DNA of 64,000 bases, from assembly GCA_015491735.1 (NCBI GenBank), contig WFVH01000031.1, positions 1 through 64,000 on the forward strand, read 5' to 3'. Each line of letters starts with the position of its first letter. Positions within the stretch are counted from its first letter, which is position 1. Both the position numbers and the translations under genes were made by a program. Positions 38,836 to 47,886 of the stretch are shown piece after piece. The stretch is from Gammaproteobacteria bacterium. GTDB lineage: Bacteria; Pseudomonadota; Gammaproteobacteria; Thiohalospirales; Thiohalospiraceae. The notes beneath the pieces were generated by a model. The model made no database searches and was not told the DNA's origin. It worked only from the letters and a program-made list of their open reading frames with translations.

Positions 38836-39923
38836 GTCGCTGTTTCCTGCCTGTTTATCTGATCAAATATCTCATCCATCATCCAGGCGATACGGAGGAT
38901 ATCTCTATGGGATACCGGGGGTGGGGTATCGTTTAGAATGCTGTCATAGAAACGGGAGATGAGATTGTGCATTCCTGCGAAAAAGTGGAAGTCGGAGCGT
39001 ATGAAGCGGCCAACGTTGCGCCACCCCTCCCTCCGGTACTGTTTCCCCATATTGAACGCCGGAAGCAACCTGCCCAGGGCGCTGGGCAGTGTTGGCTCCT
39101 GCTCCAAAGTGACTGTACGGGAGACGAAGTCAGCATGAGCAATATTTTTGGTTCCATACAGCCGCATGAAGTGGGCGGCCGGCTTTATGTGAGAGGAGAA
39201 GGTTGCATAGGCAGTAGTCGAGCTTCCCTGAATCATCAGCCTCAGCTCGTCCGGCATCTCATCGCGGATATCTCCCAGCCTGGTGGTTCGCCGAATGTCG
39301 CTAAACACTTTTATGACCGGCCGCTCATCCTGTACGAACTCGATGACCTTGTTGAGCAGGTGATCGATATTGTTCTGAAACAGTTTGCCTGGCAGGGCAT
39401 GTACCCAGTGAGTGCCGTTGCCCAGAATGGCCTTGCCAAAAGAGCCGCCGAGGCTGTATCCATAGAAGCTTTCTACATGAACAGGATCACCGATTACCCC
39501 TTGTCCGACCAGCTCTCTCAGCGTGAGGGCCGGTGGATCGAAGTAATAGATGTGTCCAATGGTGAGTTTGCGCCCCTTTTCCTGTGCGTATTCGACAAGC
39601 TGTCTCGTCTCCTTGTACGAAGGGGTAAAGGGTTTTTCGACATAGACATGACATCCGGCATCGATAGCAGATACAGCCAGCGGTAGATGAGCTTGAGGGG
39701 GGGTGGTGATATGCACCACGTCCGGCTGCTCTTTTTCCAGCATCTGTTCCAGTTTGTCGTAATACCGCGGCACTCCGTGGCGGGATGCAGCCTGCTCGGC
39801 CATCAGGATCTCCAGATCACAGACCGCGACCACTTCAGCACGGGTCAGTTTCTGAACTTCGCTTATGTGACCATCCGCTATCTGGCCACATCCCACGATG
39901 GCTGTTTTCAATGTCGTTTTCAT
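38832..39923 (-). CDS. Gfo/Idh/MocA family oxidoreductase
   Basis: 363 residues. The N-terminal Rossmann domain has AIVGCGQIADGHISEVQ and AVCDLEILMAEQAASRHG, followed by DVVHITTPPQAHLPLAVSAI and the hallmark CHVYVEKPFTPSYKE, where the Lys contributes to catalysis. The C-terminal alpha/beta domain includes NGTHWVHALPGKLF. Such enzymes oxidise nucleotide sugars, for example at C3. The ATG at 39923 is preceded by weak GGGAAC; longer in-frame sequence belongs to a palindromic repeat. The stop overlaps the epimerase start. Confidence 0.9.
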   Translation of the reverse strand: MKTTLKTAIVGCGQIADGHISEVQKLTRAEVVAVCDLEILMAEQAASRHGVPRYYDKLEQMLEKEQPDVVHITTPPQAHLPLAVSAIDAGCHVYVEKPFTPSYKETRQLVEYAQEKGRKLTIGHIYYFDPPALTLRELVGQGVIGDPVHVESFYGYSLGGSFGKAILGNGTHWVHALPGKLFQNNIDHLLNKVIEFVQDERPVIKVFSDIRRTTRLGDIRDEMPDELRLMIQGSSTTAYATFSSHIKPAAHFMRLYGTKNIAHADFVSRTVTLEQEPTLPSALGRLLPAFNMGKQYRREGWRNVGRFIRSDFHFFAGMHNLISRFYDSILNDTPPPVSHRDILRIAWMMDEIFDQINRQETAT

Positions 39924-39927
39924 TACT

Positions 39928-40110
39928 GGTTGTTCCCGGTACATATTTGGTGGCGGGGTCGGCTGCAACATGCTGACATGCCATTGCAGCGCCCCCGGAA
40001 GGTTTTGGCAACGCCGCCAGCGAGTGAAGCAACCCGTGACGGCGCGCTGCGCCTTGTTCCGGCCCGTTTCTGAAACTCCGAATACCGCGTAAATTGTTGC
40101 CGGACCAATA
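39928..40110. repeat. Diverged palindromic repeat of the TTGCCGGGTTAA family
   Basis: Its right side (TTCCGGCCC...CTGAAACTCCGAATACCGCG...TTGTTGCCGGACCAAT) parallels the right side of 14601-14758, and the left begins with the imperfect complement ggttgttcccggtacatatt. It fills the gap between the GT4 and oxidoreductase genes. Confidence 0.55.
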
Positions 40111-40134
40111 GCGGCAGGGCGTTGAGGCCCCTGT

Positions 40135-41256
40135 TCAATGCAATAGCGACAGATAACCTTCCCGGTAGGTGCGGGCTGTTCTTTCTGCACTGTATTTTTT
40201 TGTTACCAAAGTATAGCCGTTGTTCCCCAGACGGCTGCGTTGTTCCGGATTCGTCGCCAGCGAGTCCAGGTTGCTGACCAGTCGCTGTTGATCGTCCGGA
40301 GGGGCCAGAAGACCGGTTTTCCCCTCCGAAACGAGTTCGGGTAGACCGCCTACCGCGGTAACAACAACGGGTTTTCTGGCAGCCCATGCTTCAAGTAGCG
40401 CCATGGGCATTCCTTCGGAGTCACTGGTCAGGACGAACACGTCGAGCAGCATAATCCAGGGGAGTGGATCGAGCTGGAAACCGGCAAAGTGGACCAGGTG
40501 ATTGATTTCCAGCTCATCAGCGAGTTGCTCCAGTTCTGTGCGGCACGCCCCTTCTCCAACCAGAATCAAATGGACTTTTCTACCCATCCGGGCCAGGGCC
40601 GCAATCGCGTTCAGCAGCCTTTCCTGACGCTTTATCCTGGCGAGTCTTCCCACCGTTCCGTAGAGTGTGGCCTGTTTGTCGATACCCAATTGCTCTCTGG
40701 TGAGTGTTGTGCAATGGTGTCCTTCAGCCGGTACGGGGATTCCATTTGCCTGCACTGCAAGGCGATTTTTCGCCACCAGCCGATGCCTTGTCGCCAGGTT
40801 GTCGGCGACATTCTGCGAGACACAGTAGATTTTGTTCACCGAGCGGAAAGCCAGGCTTGCAAGCAGCCGCCGGCGCCAGCCGGAGTAGTCATGGTTGCCA
40901 TGTTCCGTATGCACGATGGCGGGGATGTTCAGGGTTTTTGCGGCCATGCCGATATAGAACGAGGCCGTCATCTGGTGGCAATGGATAATATCGGGTGCGG
41001 TTTGCTTGACAAGAGTTCTTAGCCGAACAGCCTCGGACAGCCTCATCAAGCCGGGTTTGCGGTTCAGTGTGATCATTCTGGCGCCGGCTTTTTGTATCTC
41101 GTCAGCGAGTTCGCCTGGATGATCCAGACATAACACGGTGACTTGATCACCTGCTGCGATACCCTCCTTGCACAGATAGAGCACCAAGCGTTCCAGCCCT
41201 CCACAATCGAGAGAGAGTACGGCATGCAGTATGTTTAGATTGGTTTCTCTGTTCAA
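40135..41256 (-). CDS. Family 4 glycosyltransferase
   Basis: 373 residues, GT-B fold. N-terminal ILHAVLSLDCGGLERLVLYL is typical of the XrtA- and colanic-acid-type GT4 enzymes; C-terminal donor-site features are TVGRLARIKRQERLL, LILVGEGACR and the E-x7-E motif in SEGMPMALLEAWAARKPVV. No membrane helix is seen. It probably adds a sugar to a lipid-linked repeat unit. The first available start is TTG at 41256, with GCGGGA as weak ribosome-binding site. A truncated MITE copy lies immediately upstream at 41288-41348. Confidence 0.9.
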   Translation of the reverse strand: MNRETNLNILHAVLSLDCGGLERLVLYLCKEGIAAGDQVTVLCLDHPGELADEIQKAGARMITLNRKPGLMRLSEAVRLRTLVKQTAPDIIHCHQMTASFYIGMAAKTLNIPAIVHTEHGNHDYSGWRRRLLASLAFRSVNKIYCVSQNVADNLATRHRLVAKNRLAVQANGIPVPAEGHHCTTLTREQLGIDKQATLYGTVGRLARIKRQERLLNAIAALARMGRKVHLILVGEGACRTELEQLADELEINHLVHFAGFQLDPLPWIMLLDVFVLTSDSEGMPMALLEAWAARKPVVVTAVGGLPELVSEGKTGLLAPPDDQQRLVSNLDSLATNPEQRSRLGNNGYTLVTKKYSAERTARTYREGYLSLLH

Positions 41257-41287
41257 AGTCTGTTTTTCCCGCAGGAACTGCCCCGTG

Positions 41288-41348
41288 GTTTGCCCCTGAA
41301 ATCCGTTTTTTCTGCGTTGAAAACGGGCTGTTTAACCCTGTAAAATCA
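41288..41348 (+). repeat. Truncated MITE-like copy
   Basis: Matches the left half of the family (TTTGCCCCTGAAATCCG, then TCTGCGTTGAAAA and a diverged TTTAACCCTGTAAA) but lacks both terminal GTAAC ends. It lies just upstream of the minus-strand GT4 gene, where its promoter would be expected. Confidence 0.7.
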
Positions 41349-41415
41349 CATGTTGCCGGCCCAGTTGCAAAGCAGGGGAACGGCGATGGGTATTCGTTTT
41401 GCCGGGTTAACGAGA

Positions 41416-41534
41416 CTGGTACTCCGTCAAGGTAATCAATACAGCGTTCCTGTGGTGTATTACAGCAAGGCGATACAGCCACGGGCGCTGACAGGCCGGC
41501 TGCATTCTGAAAGATCGCCTTGACGGAGCACTGG
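41416..41534. repeat. 119-bp inverted repeat
   Basis: Arms ctggtactccgtcaaggtaa at 41416 and the imperfect complement gatcgccttgacggagcact ending at 41534 (about 22 nt, three or four mismatches). A single copy of the left arm lies at 33108-33127 and a weaker one at 45868. The half-site TTTTGCCGGGTTAAC precedes it at 41398. Confidence 0.75.
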
Positions 41535-42031
41535 ATCTGTTCCAAACCCGGCTATTATCTCACAGTACCAGGCCGCCAATCTACCGGTGTGCCGGGTTTG
41601 CAGCGGCTGTCATGCTGCTATATGCTACTACAGTCGTATGTGAGCCAGGGGTGGGTTTACATTGTTTTTTCAAAGGGCTATCCGCCACTTTTTATGTGTT
41701 ATCAACCTGACAGCAGCGGACTCTGCTTCGGGAGGTTTTCGGGAGGTTGTGGCCGCGCCTTGTCGGCCATTTTAGCATAGACTGTTTTCGTCCGATATCT
41801 CTGTGCATCGCCAGATGGCGGCACATTCGATGTTCGGGTAGTTGTGTTTTTCCTTGTTGGAAGGGGTGAGATGAGCATGCTCTCAGTTACCGGAAAATGT
41901 AGTCAACGGACAGATGAGCGCCTGGGTGCAACTTTCGGGGTCGCCGGGCCAATGATATCGGGGAGGAAATATTTGTCCGGGACTGCAACCGGGCGATGGA
42001 TCTATTCGGTCTCTGTCCTCCAGGGGTGTTG
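41535..42031. other. Non-coding stretch upstream of the acetyltransferase gene
   Basis: About 500 bp. Short plus-strand frames of 60-86 codons show no recognisable protein. A GC-rich palindrome-like section lies near 41735-41775 (gggaggttttcgggaggttg). No promoter could be set with confidence. Confidence 0.4.
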
Positions 42032-43105
42032 ATGCGTAAACCGACCTGTTTGATTCGCCTGGCGGATCCCGGTGATGCAAATGACAGATTTGCTATTGAA
42101 AGATTGTGGGCCGACAATCTCTCCTCTCTCGACAGCAGTATCATTCCGGCCCGCTACGATTGGCTCTATCGCCAGAATCCTGCGGGACATGCGCATACCT
42201 GGCTGGCTATCGATGCTGATGATGGGAGAATTGTGGGATGCGCCTCTGTACTGCCACGGGAAATGGCGGTTGGGGGAGAACTCCTTCAGGGAGGAATCGC
42301 AATCGATTTTGCCGTGGATCGGCTGTATCGGACGTTTGGCGTTGCGCTCCAGCTGCAACGGGCAATTTCCAGAGAGGTCTGGGGGCAGGGTATCCAGCTG
42401 ATGTTCTGTTTTCCCAACAAGGCGTCACGCGGGGTTTTTCAGCGTGTAGGATACAGGAAAGCCGGGGAGTGCTGGCGGGGAGCCCAACTGCTCCGGTCGT
42501 ATCCCAAGCTGCGTGAACGGGGTTATTCCCGGCCCGCTGCAACGGTAGCCGGATTCTGTATCGATCTGATCTTTTATCTTCGCAATACACTGTTTTCCGA
42601 ACAGAGGGGGGTGCGGGGGGAGTTGACGGACGCGGCGGATGAGCGCTGGGAACGTTTCTGGAACAGGATACTGCCCGATTTACAGTTTGGTGGCGCTCAC
42701 AACCTGGACTATTTACGTTGGCGGTATCAGCACTGCCCCTTCGGTTCTCACCGGTTTTACGGCCTGTTTGACAGAAACGACAGCCTGCTGGGCTACATTA
42801 TATTTACCAGGCAAGGAGATGTGTTGATAATCGACGATTTTCAGGTGCTGAACCAGGGTCTGCTCAAACCGTTACTGGCCCGGTTCTGGAAGGAGATGCA
42901 GGGAAGTGGCGCTACGGCTATCAATGCCAGTGTCGTGGGATCGGCGTCTCTGCTGGAGCATCTGGGTCAATCCGGTTTCGTGGCGCGTGGTGTCGACGGC
43001 TGGGCTGGCTTGCTGACTGCTCCCGGGTTGGAGACTGAGCTGCCTGGCGTGTTGGCTACAACGGGCGGAAAATGGTATATGGCCGATGCCGAGGTTGATC
43101 TGTAG
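42032..43105 (+). CDS. GNAT-family acetyltransferase
   Basis: 357 residues. The first half has the GNAT order: IRLADPGDANDRFAIERLW, WLAIDADDGRIVGCASVLPR, GGIAIDFAVDRLYRTFGVAL and LMFCFPNKASRGVFQRVGYR, where PNKAS replaces the usual SN..a..ly. The second half (about 210-357) may be a second GNAT-like fold and is not recognised. GNAT proteins in such loci usually acylate a sugar or amino sugar. The ATG at 42032 was used; a GTG two codons upstream is also possible. It is divergent from the GT4 gene and convergent with the flippase gene. Confidence 0.78.
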   Translation: MRKPTCLIRLADPGDANDRFAIERLWADNLSSLDSSIIPARYDWLYRQNPAGHAHTWLAIDADDGRIVGCASVLPREMAVGGELLQGGIAIDFAVDRLYRTFGVALQLQRAISREVWGQGIQLMFCFPNKASRGVFQRVGYRKAGECWRGAQLLRSYPKLRERGYSRPAATVAGFCIDLIFYLRNTLFSEQRGVRGELTDAADERWERFWNRILPDLQFGGAHNLDYLRWRYQHCPFGSHRFYGLFDRNDSLLGYIIFTRQGDVLIIDDFQVLNQGLLKPLLARFWKEMQGSGATAINASVVGSASLLEHLGQSGFVARGVDGWAGLLTAPGLETELPGVLATTGGKWYMADAEVDL

Positions 43106-43178
43106 CGCTGCAATGGCTACTTGCATGGAAGTGGAGCGGAGTATCCGCTTGGGCCACCACTGCATCCTCTCACTATTG

Positions 43179-44645
43179 CTAACCCCCTGTCTGTTGCCTC
43201 CGGGCCGATAGCTGTTTCGTCAGCTCGAGCAGATGAAACAGCTCCTGACGGCAGAGCAGCCAGGCCATCGTCAGAAATACGGTTATTCCGAGCATCACCT
43301 CGAGGAACAGCAGCAGTGCCAGTGGAACGGCATCTGCGATCATATGGCGCAGCAGGTGAATTGCCGCGAACATGATCGCGGCGGCGCACAGCGGTCTCAA
43401 AACTGAGGAGATATAAGAACGGCCGGGAAGCCGCAGGTATTTGACAGCCCGCCAGGAGGTGATCACGTATGTAATCGGGATACCGACGACCCATGCCCAA
43501 GACATTCCCGCAATGCCGCCATACAGGGCGCCAACATAAAGCATCGGCGCCAGTACTGCCAGCACGATCAACCAGTTCTTGAATGCTTCCAGCGGGCGGC
43601 CAGAAGCTTCGAATGCGGGATCCATCAGCTCCTGCGACGCCCGGAGCGGCAGAATCAGCGGAATCAAACTGGCTGGCAGGATGACAGCCAGCCACTTCTC
43701 TCCCAGCAGCAGCGGTACCAGGCTGGATGCGGTCGCCGCAAAACCGAAGAAAATGGGAAAAGCGGTGATCAGGATCAATCCGTTGGCCTTCATGATATAG
43801 GGGGCAATGTCGTTATCGGCCTGATGAATTTTGGCGTAGGCCGGAAGAGCTACCCGCTTGACCAGGGGTACCAGCTTGTTCATGGGGATGTAGGAGAGCT
43901 GCAGAGCAACGGCATATACTCCGAGCGTTTCCGTGTCCCACAAGCGGCCACCAATGACGGTGTCGATGCTGACCAGGACAAACCAGGCGAGAAATGTAAG
44001 CGTCTTTATCCCGCCAAAGGTGATTAGATGAAGCGATTCTCCAAACCTGAACTGCGGTAAGATCATTACCGGGTGGGCGGCAAATTTGAGTGCCGCGCGC
44101 ATCAACAGTTCGCTCAGGTGTCCAAACACCAGGCTCCATACTCCAAATCCGGATATTGCCAGGAGTAATGTTACGATGGCTGAGACTGTCGCCGATGCCA
44201 GCTCAATCAGGGAGAGGGCCTTGAAACGCATTTTGCGCTCCAGCATGGCGGTTGGCAATGTCTCGACGGTTACCGTTAGGAAACCGATCAGCAACGCATA
44301 GAGAACCGGAACTATGCGTTCCTCCTGATAGAAGTCCGCAATCCACGGGGCGAGCAGAACAACCGCCAGGGTAAGCACCGAGTTGATTACGATCAGCAGA
44401 CCAAAAATCTGCCGCATCTGGACGTTGCTGAAATGGCGGGCCTGTATCAGCGCCGATGCCAGCCCCGCACCGCTGAACAGGGCAAAAAAGTACATCACCA
44501 CATCGGCCATGGCGTAGATGCCATAGTCCTCCGGCATCAGCAGCCGGATAACGACGAAGGTGACGCTCCAGCGCAGCAGTTGCGCCAAAAACTTGGTAAA
44601 GGTCATCCATTTGAGGGAGTGGACGACCTTGGTGGTAATGTTCAT
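43179..44645 (-). CDS. Polysaccharide flippase (Wzx/MATE-like)
   Basis: 488 residues with about 14 hydrophobic helices (for example FVVIRLLMPEDYGIYAMADV near 31-50 and TVETLPTAMLERKMRFKALS near 125). It belongs to the MOP exporter superfamily; homologues move undecaprenyl-linked repeat units across the inner membrane. The conserved RLLxPEDYGxYA near the N-terminus is typical of WzxC and EPS flippases. The start overlaps the stop of the upstream gene (ATGA), linking the two. Together with the ligase/polymerase gene at 46111 it indicates a Wzx/Wzy-type pathway. Confidence 0.92.
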   Translation of the reverse strand: MNITTKVVHSLKWMTFTKFLAQLLRWSVTFVVIRLLMPEDYGIYAMADVVMYFFALFSGAGLASALIQARHFSNVQMRQIFGLLIVINSVLTLAVVLLAPWIADFYQEERIVPVLYALLIGFLTVTVETLPTAMLERKMRFKALSLIELASATVSAIVTLLLAISGFGVWSLVFGHLSELLMRAALKFAAHPVMILPQFRFGESLHLITFGGIKTLTFLAWFVLVSIDTVIGGRLWDTETLGVYAVALQLSYIPMNKLVPLVKRVALPAYAKIHQADNDIAPYIMKANGLILITAFPIFFGFAATASSLVPLLLGEKWLAVILPASLIPLILPLRASQELMDPAFEASGRPLEAFKNWLIVLAVLAPMLYVGALYGGIAGMSWAWVVGIPITYVITSWRAVKYLRLPGRSYISSVLRPLCAAAIMFAAIHLLRHMIADAVPLALLLFLEVMLGITVFLTMAWLLCRQELFHLLELTKQLSARRQQTGG

Positions 44646-45823
44646 CGTGAAACAGATTGCTGACAGTTGGCCGGTGGTTCGAGAATAAAATCACGGTACT
44701 CTGACGGGTTGCCTTTTTTCCCTGCTTCCGCCGCTTTTATGATATTGAACATCTCGCGGGCGCTGACATAGTGCAGCCGGTAGTTGTCGCCATCATTGTA
44801 TCGCTGCTCCAGATAACTGAACATCTGATCGACCGGCTCGCCCAGCAGGCAATCCATATCCCTCTCTTGGGTGCCGTGGGTATACACTTTCACAAACAGC
44901 CACTCGGGTCTGCCCTGGACATGAATACCGGCTTTCATCCACAAATCGATCCTGTCCGGCGTCGGTGGATTGATGCTGCGGATATCCCCGTTTTCAATAC
45001 GGGGGAAGATACCCCATTTGCGGTTTTTCCAGTTCAGCATCAACGGACCCTGGATGATCATCAGATCCCCCCATGGTTCACCACCGACATACAGGTCACG
45101 TCCGTCATCGTGGGATTTGGGGGCGGTGGGGTCATCCTTGGCGTAATAGATGGCGTTTATTTTACGGGTTTGCGCACTACTGGGGGCTGAAGGAAGTGTG
45201 AAGTCGGCATAACACCCCGCTTCCTTCAGGATGACCAGTTCATTGTTGATACCGCAGCCACTGCCGTCCGCAAGCGAGTTGTCCAGCGCCCAGTTGCCAT
45301 GGATAAATCCCCATGCAGGTTTTCCCGTATCGGGGAAAAGGGTCATTGCGCCGTGCTTTTCTTGTAGCAAGCGGGTGAAACGTGACAGTTTTTCCCGCAG
45401 CCCGGCTTCGGTATCGTTGTCATGATGAAGGTGAATTTCCAGCTCGCCAAATCCATCGCTGCACAGACCCGCAATTGCATCGAGATGTTCCTGGCGGTAC
45501 TCCTCTTCGGGGTAGAAAAAGGTGTGTTTGGGATGAAATCCATCTGCATCATGATGCCTTCTGGCCAGGGGCGGATACTCCCGTACCCAGCGGTTGACAC
45601 GCTCGACCTCCTGCTCATAAGAGGCGCCTGCCCACATGGGCTCATAATGATCCACGAAACAGAACATGACGTGGGTTGGTCCACTGTGGTCCGGCCGCTT
45701 TTTCCGTTTCAGGTAGGAGTTCAGCCACAGGTGCATCTGTTTCTTTCTTATCTCTCTCCAGACGAGCGCAAGAGGGAGAAGTGCAAGCACAAACAAAAGA
45801 GCGACAAGTGTGAGATAGTTCAA
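44642..45823 (-). CDS. Membrane-anchored protein of unknown function, deacetylase/glycosidase-like
   Basis: 393 residues. An N-terminal helix (LTLVALLFVLALLPLALVW) anchors it. The rest has acidic and His-rich motifs: MFCFVDHYEPMWAGAS, FHPKHTFFYPEEEYR, FGELEIHLHHDNDTEAGL and WGFIHGNWALDNS, which recall the metal site of the (beta/alpha)7 deacetylase fold, but the canonical NodB motifs are absent. The start is TTG at 45823 with AGGA upstream. The stop overlaps the flippase start (ATGA). Its coupling to the flippase suggests action on a lipid-linked oligosaccharide. Function unknown. Confidence 0.6.
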   Translation of the reverse strand: MNYLTLVALLFVLALLPLALVWREIRKKQMHLWLNSYLKRKKRPDHSGPTHVMFCFVDHYEPMWAGASYEQEVERVNRWVREYPPLARRHHDADGFHPKHTFFYPEEEYRQEHLDAIAGLCSDGFGELEIHLHHDNDTEAGLREKLSRFTRLLQEKHGAMTLFPDTGKPAWGFIHGNWALDNSLADGSGCGINNELVILKEAGCYADFTLPSAPSSAQTRKINAIYYAKDDPTAPKSHDDGRDLYVGGEPWGDLMIIQGPLMLNWKNRKWGIFPRIENGDIRSINPPTPDRIDLWMKAGIHVQGRPEWLFVKVYTHGTQERDMDCLLGEPVDQMFSYLEQRYNDGDNYRLHYVSAREMFNIIKAAEAGKKGNPSEYRDFILEPPANCQQSVSR

Positions 45824-45947
45824 GGCAAGCGTCCTGGTTGATAAATGTTATTGTATAACTACTCGGCTGGTACTCCATCCAGGGACGATTCGGGCAGCCG
45901 CTTTCAAATTCTGCAACGCTCCGAGTAGCTGCTTTATTGTTTCATTC

Positions 45948-46099
45948 GTAACTATTCAGCTCACCCCTGAAATCCGCCATTTCTGCGTTGAAAAATGGTC
46001 ATTTACACGCGTAAACTCCCATTTTTCGCCTTGAACTGACGAATTTCAGGGGCAATCTGAACAGTTACCGGCTTGTTTCATACTATGCTGAACAGTTAT
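45948..46099 (+). repeat. MITE-like element, copy 4
   Basis: Begins GTAACTATTCAGC and ends GCTGAACAGTTAT. Flanks TTTCATTC (45940-45947) and TTTCACTC (46100-46107) match at 7 of 8 positions, so a slightly decayed target duplication. An imperfect palindrome (ctactcgg ... ccgagtag) lies just before it at about 45857-45928. Confidence 0.88.
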
Positions 46100-46110
46100 T
46101 TTCACTCTAT

Positions 46111-47559
46111 CTATGCCATTAACATCAAAATCTTGGTGATGATGTAGAGCATGACAATCGAGACCAGCGAAAGGAACACCCACAACCCCAACCGGTTGAA
46201 AAAACCGTACAGCGGCAGGCTGGAGGTGCGCAAACGGACGCCGGCATAGTGACTGGCGGCCATGGCGCACAAAACGAACAGCACGACGTTGTAGGTGCGG
46301 CTGAGGAAAAAGGCGCTGGTGGCAAATCCGATGAATGAAAAAAAGATCGTGTTGGCGATGGCGCTGTCTTCACGGCTGATTTTCTGCTCGGGATTGGTCT
46401 CTTTCCCCTCACTGTCTTCCTCTTTCTCCAGGCGCGGACAATCATCGTTCGCCGGCTTTTCACTATACTGCTCCACCAGCGCCTCCCACGGCTCCTTTTG
46501 GCGTGGCCGGGACGGCGGCTTGTGCAGATACAGCATCATCGCAATGCTCGACGACAAGAAAGAGAACCAGAGAATGTAGCCAAACACCCCAAGCTCCGCA
46601 AGCGCGAGCATGAAAGAGTTGTGTGCGGTCAGAAGATAGTGTTCGGTGAAACGATCGAATCCCACGCCAAAGAAAGGGTTTGACTTTAACATCTGAAACC
46701 CCTCATACCACGCTTCGATGCGCCCGTGAGCCGAAGATTCACTGGCGCTGATGGTGTCGATGCGGGTAGACATCAACAGTATGACGGGTATTATCGCCGC
46801 GCCGAAGACAACGGTTTTGAAAACCCCTTGATGGCGCCAGAGATAAAGTGCGGTCAGCACCGCAGTCGCCAAAGTCGTTCCACGGGAGTTCGTCAGCACG
46901 ATTCCATACAGAATCGTCGCAATAATGATGATCAAAAACAGTTTGACCACGGCGCTGCGGTAGAAAGACAGCAGATAGAAAGCCATCGGTAACGAACAGA
47001 CAAAGACCAGCCCCACATCATTGGGGTCGTTGAATATGCCAATATAGCGAATGCGCCCCAGGATGGGCACTTCGCCTGTCCAGCCGACCCCGGTAATCTT
47101 TTGCTGGATTCCGTGGATGGCCATTACCACGGCTCCCGCAACGAATACCCACATCAGCAGGCGCAGACGTCTGGCGGTGGTCGCCGTTGCGGCAATCAAC
47201 AGAAACAGCACATAGGTTGGAATCAGTTTTCCGGCGGCGGGAATCATCCCGCCAATCCAGCCGGACAGCCCGACTGAAAGTATCGTAAAACCGATCAGCA
47301 GGGTCAGCGCAACGAGCTGTTGTGTTTCGATGATCTTGTTTTCAGACAGGAGCCAGGCGATCAGGGCAATCGCCATGATCGCCGGGAGAAGCGGAACCCC
47401 TTGCAGGGCAGGCACGAACTCCTGTGGCCTCAAAAAAATCATGGCCAGATAAAAGAGGGTAAGGACGAAGGCAGGCCCGCCCGGTACGGGCGCGGGATCT
47501 GTCGCCGCATCATAAATACCGCTGTGGCTTGTCACTGTTTGTTCGTTGGTCGAATTCAC
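46111..47559 (-). CDS. O-antigen ligase/polymerase family membrane protein (Wzy_C)
   Basis: 482 residues with about 11 hydrophobic helices. The Wzy_C region contains the large periplasmic loop SAHGRIEAWYEGFQMLKSNP followed by GVGFDRFTEHYLLTAHNSFM, where R and the HNS motif are typical of O-antigen ligases and exopolysaccharide polymerases. Residues 345-405 form an unusual polar insertion (KPPSRPRQKEPWEALVEQY, then Glu/Lys/Asp-rich). The start is GTG at 47559 with a weak AGGT. The gene is divergent from the export genes at 47887. Confidence 0.87.
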   Translation of the reverse strand: MNSTNEQTVTSHSGIYDAATDPAPVPGGPAFVLTLFYLAMIFLRPQEFVPALQGVPLLPAIMAIALIAWLLSENKIIETQQLVALTLLIGFTILSVGLSGWIGGMIPAAGKLIPTYVLFLLIAATATTARRLRLLMWVFVAGAVVMAIHGIQQKITGVGWTGEVPILGRIRYIGIFNDPNDVGLVFVCSLPMAFYLLSFYRSAVVKLFLIIIIATILYGIVLTNSRGTTLATAVLTALYLWRHQGVFKTVVFGAAIIPVILLMSTRIDTISASESSAHGRIEAWYEGFQMLKSNPFFGVGFDRFTEHYLLTAHNSFMLALAELGVFGYILWFSFLSSSIAMMLYLHKPPSRPRQKEPWEALVEQYSEKPANDDCPRLEKEEDSEGKETNPEQKISREDSAIANTIFFSFIGFATSAFFLSRTYNVVLFVLCAMAASHYAGVRLRTSSLPLYGFFNRLGLWVFLSLVSIVMLYIITKILMLMA

Positions 47560-47683
47560 CTGATTTGAAAATCACCTTGTGCCAACAGGGAGAGTTCCCG
47601 GGGCCGTTGCTTCAGTATCGGCACGTGCTGCCGATTATACTCCTGTGAAAGTCGAAGTATACGTTTGCCTCTTCCAGGTCAAA

Positions 47684-47712
47684 TTGCCTTGATGAGAGCG
47701 GTATTGTACAAT
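47684..47712 (+). promoter_or_regulatory. Sigma-70-like promoter before the export operon
   Basis: TTGCCT at 47684-47689 and TACAAT at 47707-47712 with 17 bp between, 175 bp upstream of the wza-like start. The 327-bp gap between the divergent genes has no other recognised feature. Pattern-based. Confidence 0.45.
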
Positions 47713-47886
47713 GAGACGACTAGCGCCCGCTATTTCCGCCGGTTCGTTTTTATGTGACTACTGGCGTAAAATCAATTGGTTAGCAGTGGCGTTTGTTGCA
47801 AAAAAACAATAACAAAAAGGTGCCTGTTAGCCAAATAGCGCTGGCTGGATGATACGGATATGCAGTTGCCATCAGGAATATCGGGA

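Noticed and set aside
47740-47830. Possible sigma-54 promoter (TGGCG...TTGCA) before the export operon
   Set aside because: The GG-to-GC spacing is 8 rather than 10, so it does not fit the consensus.
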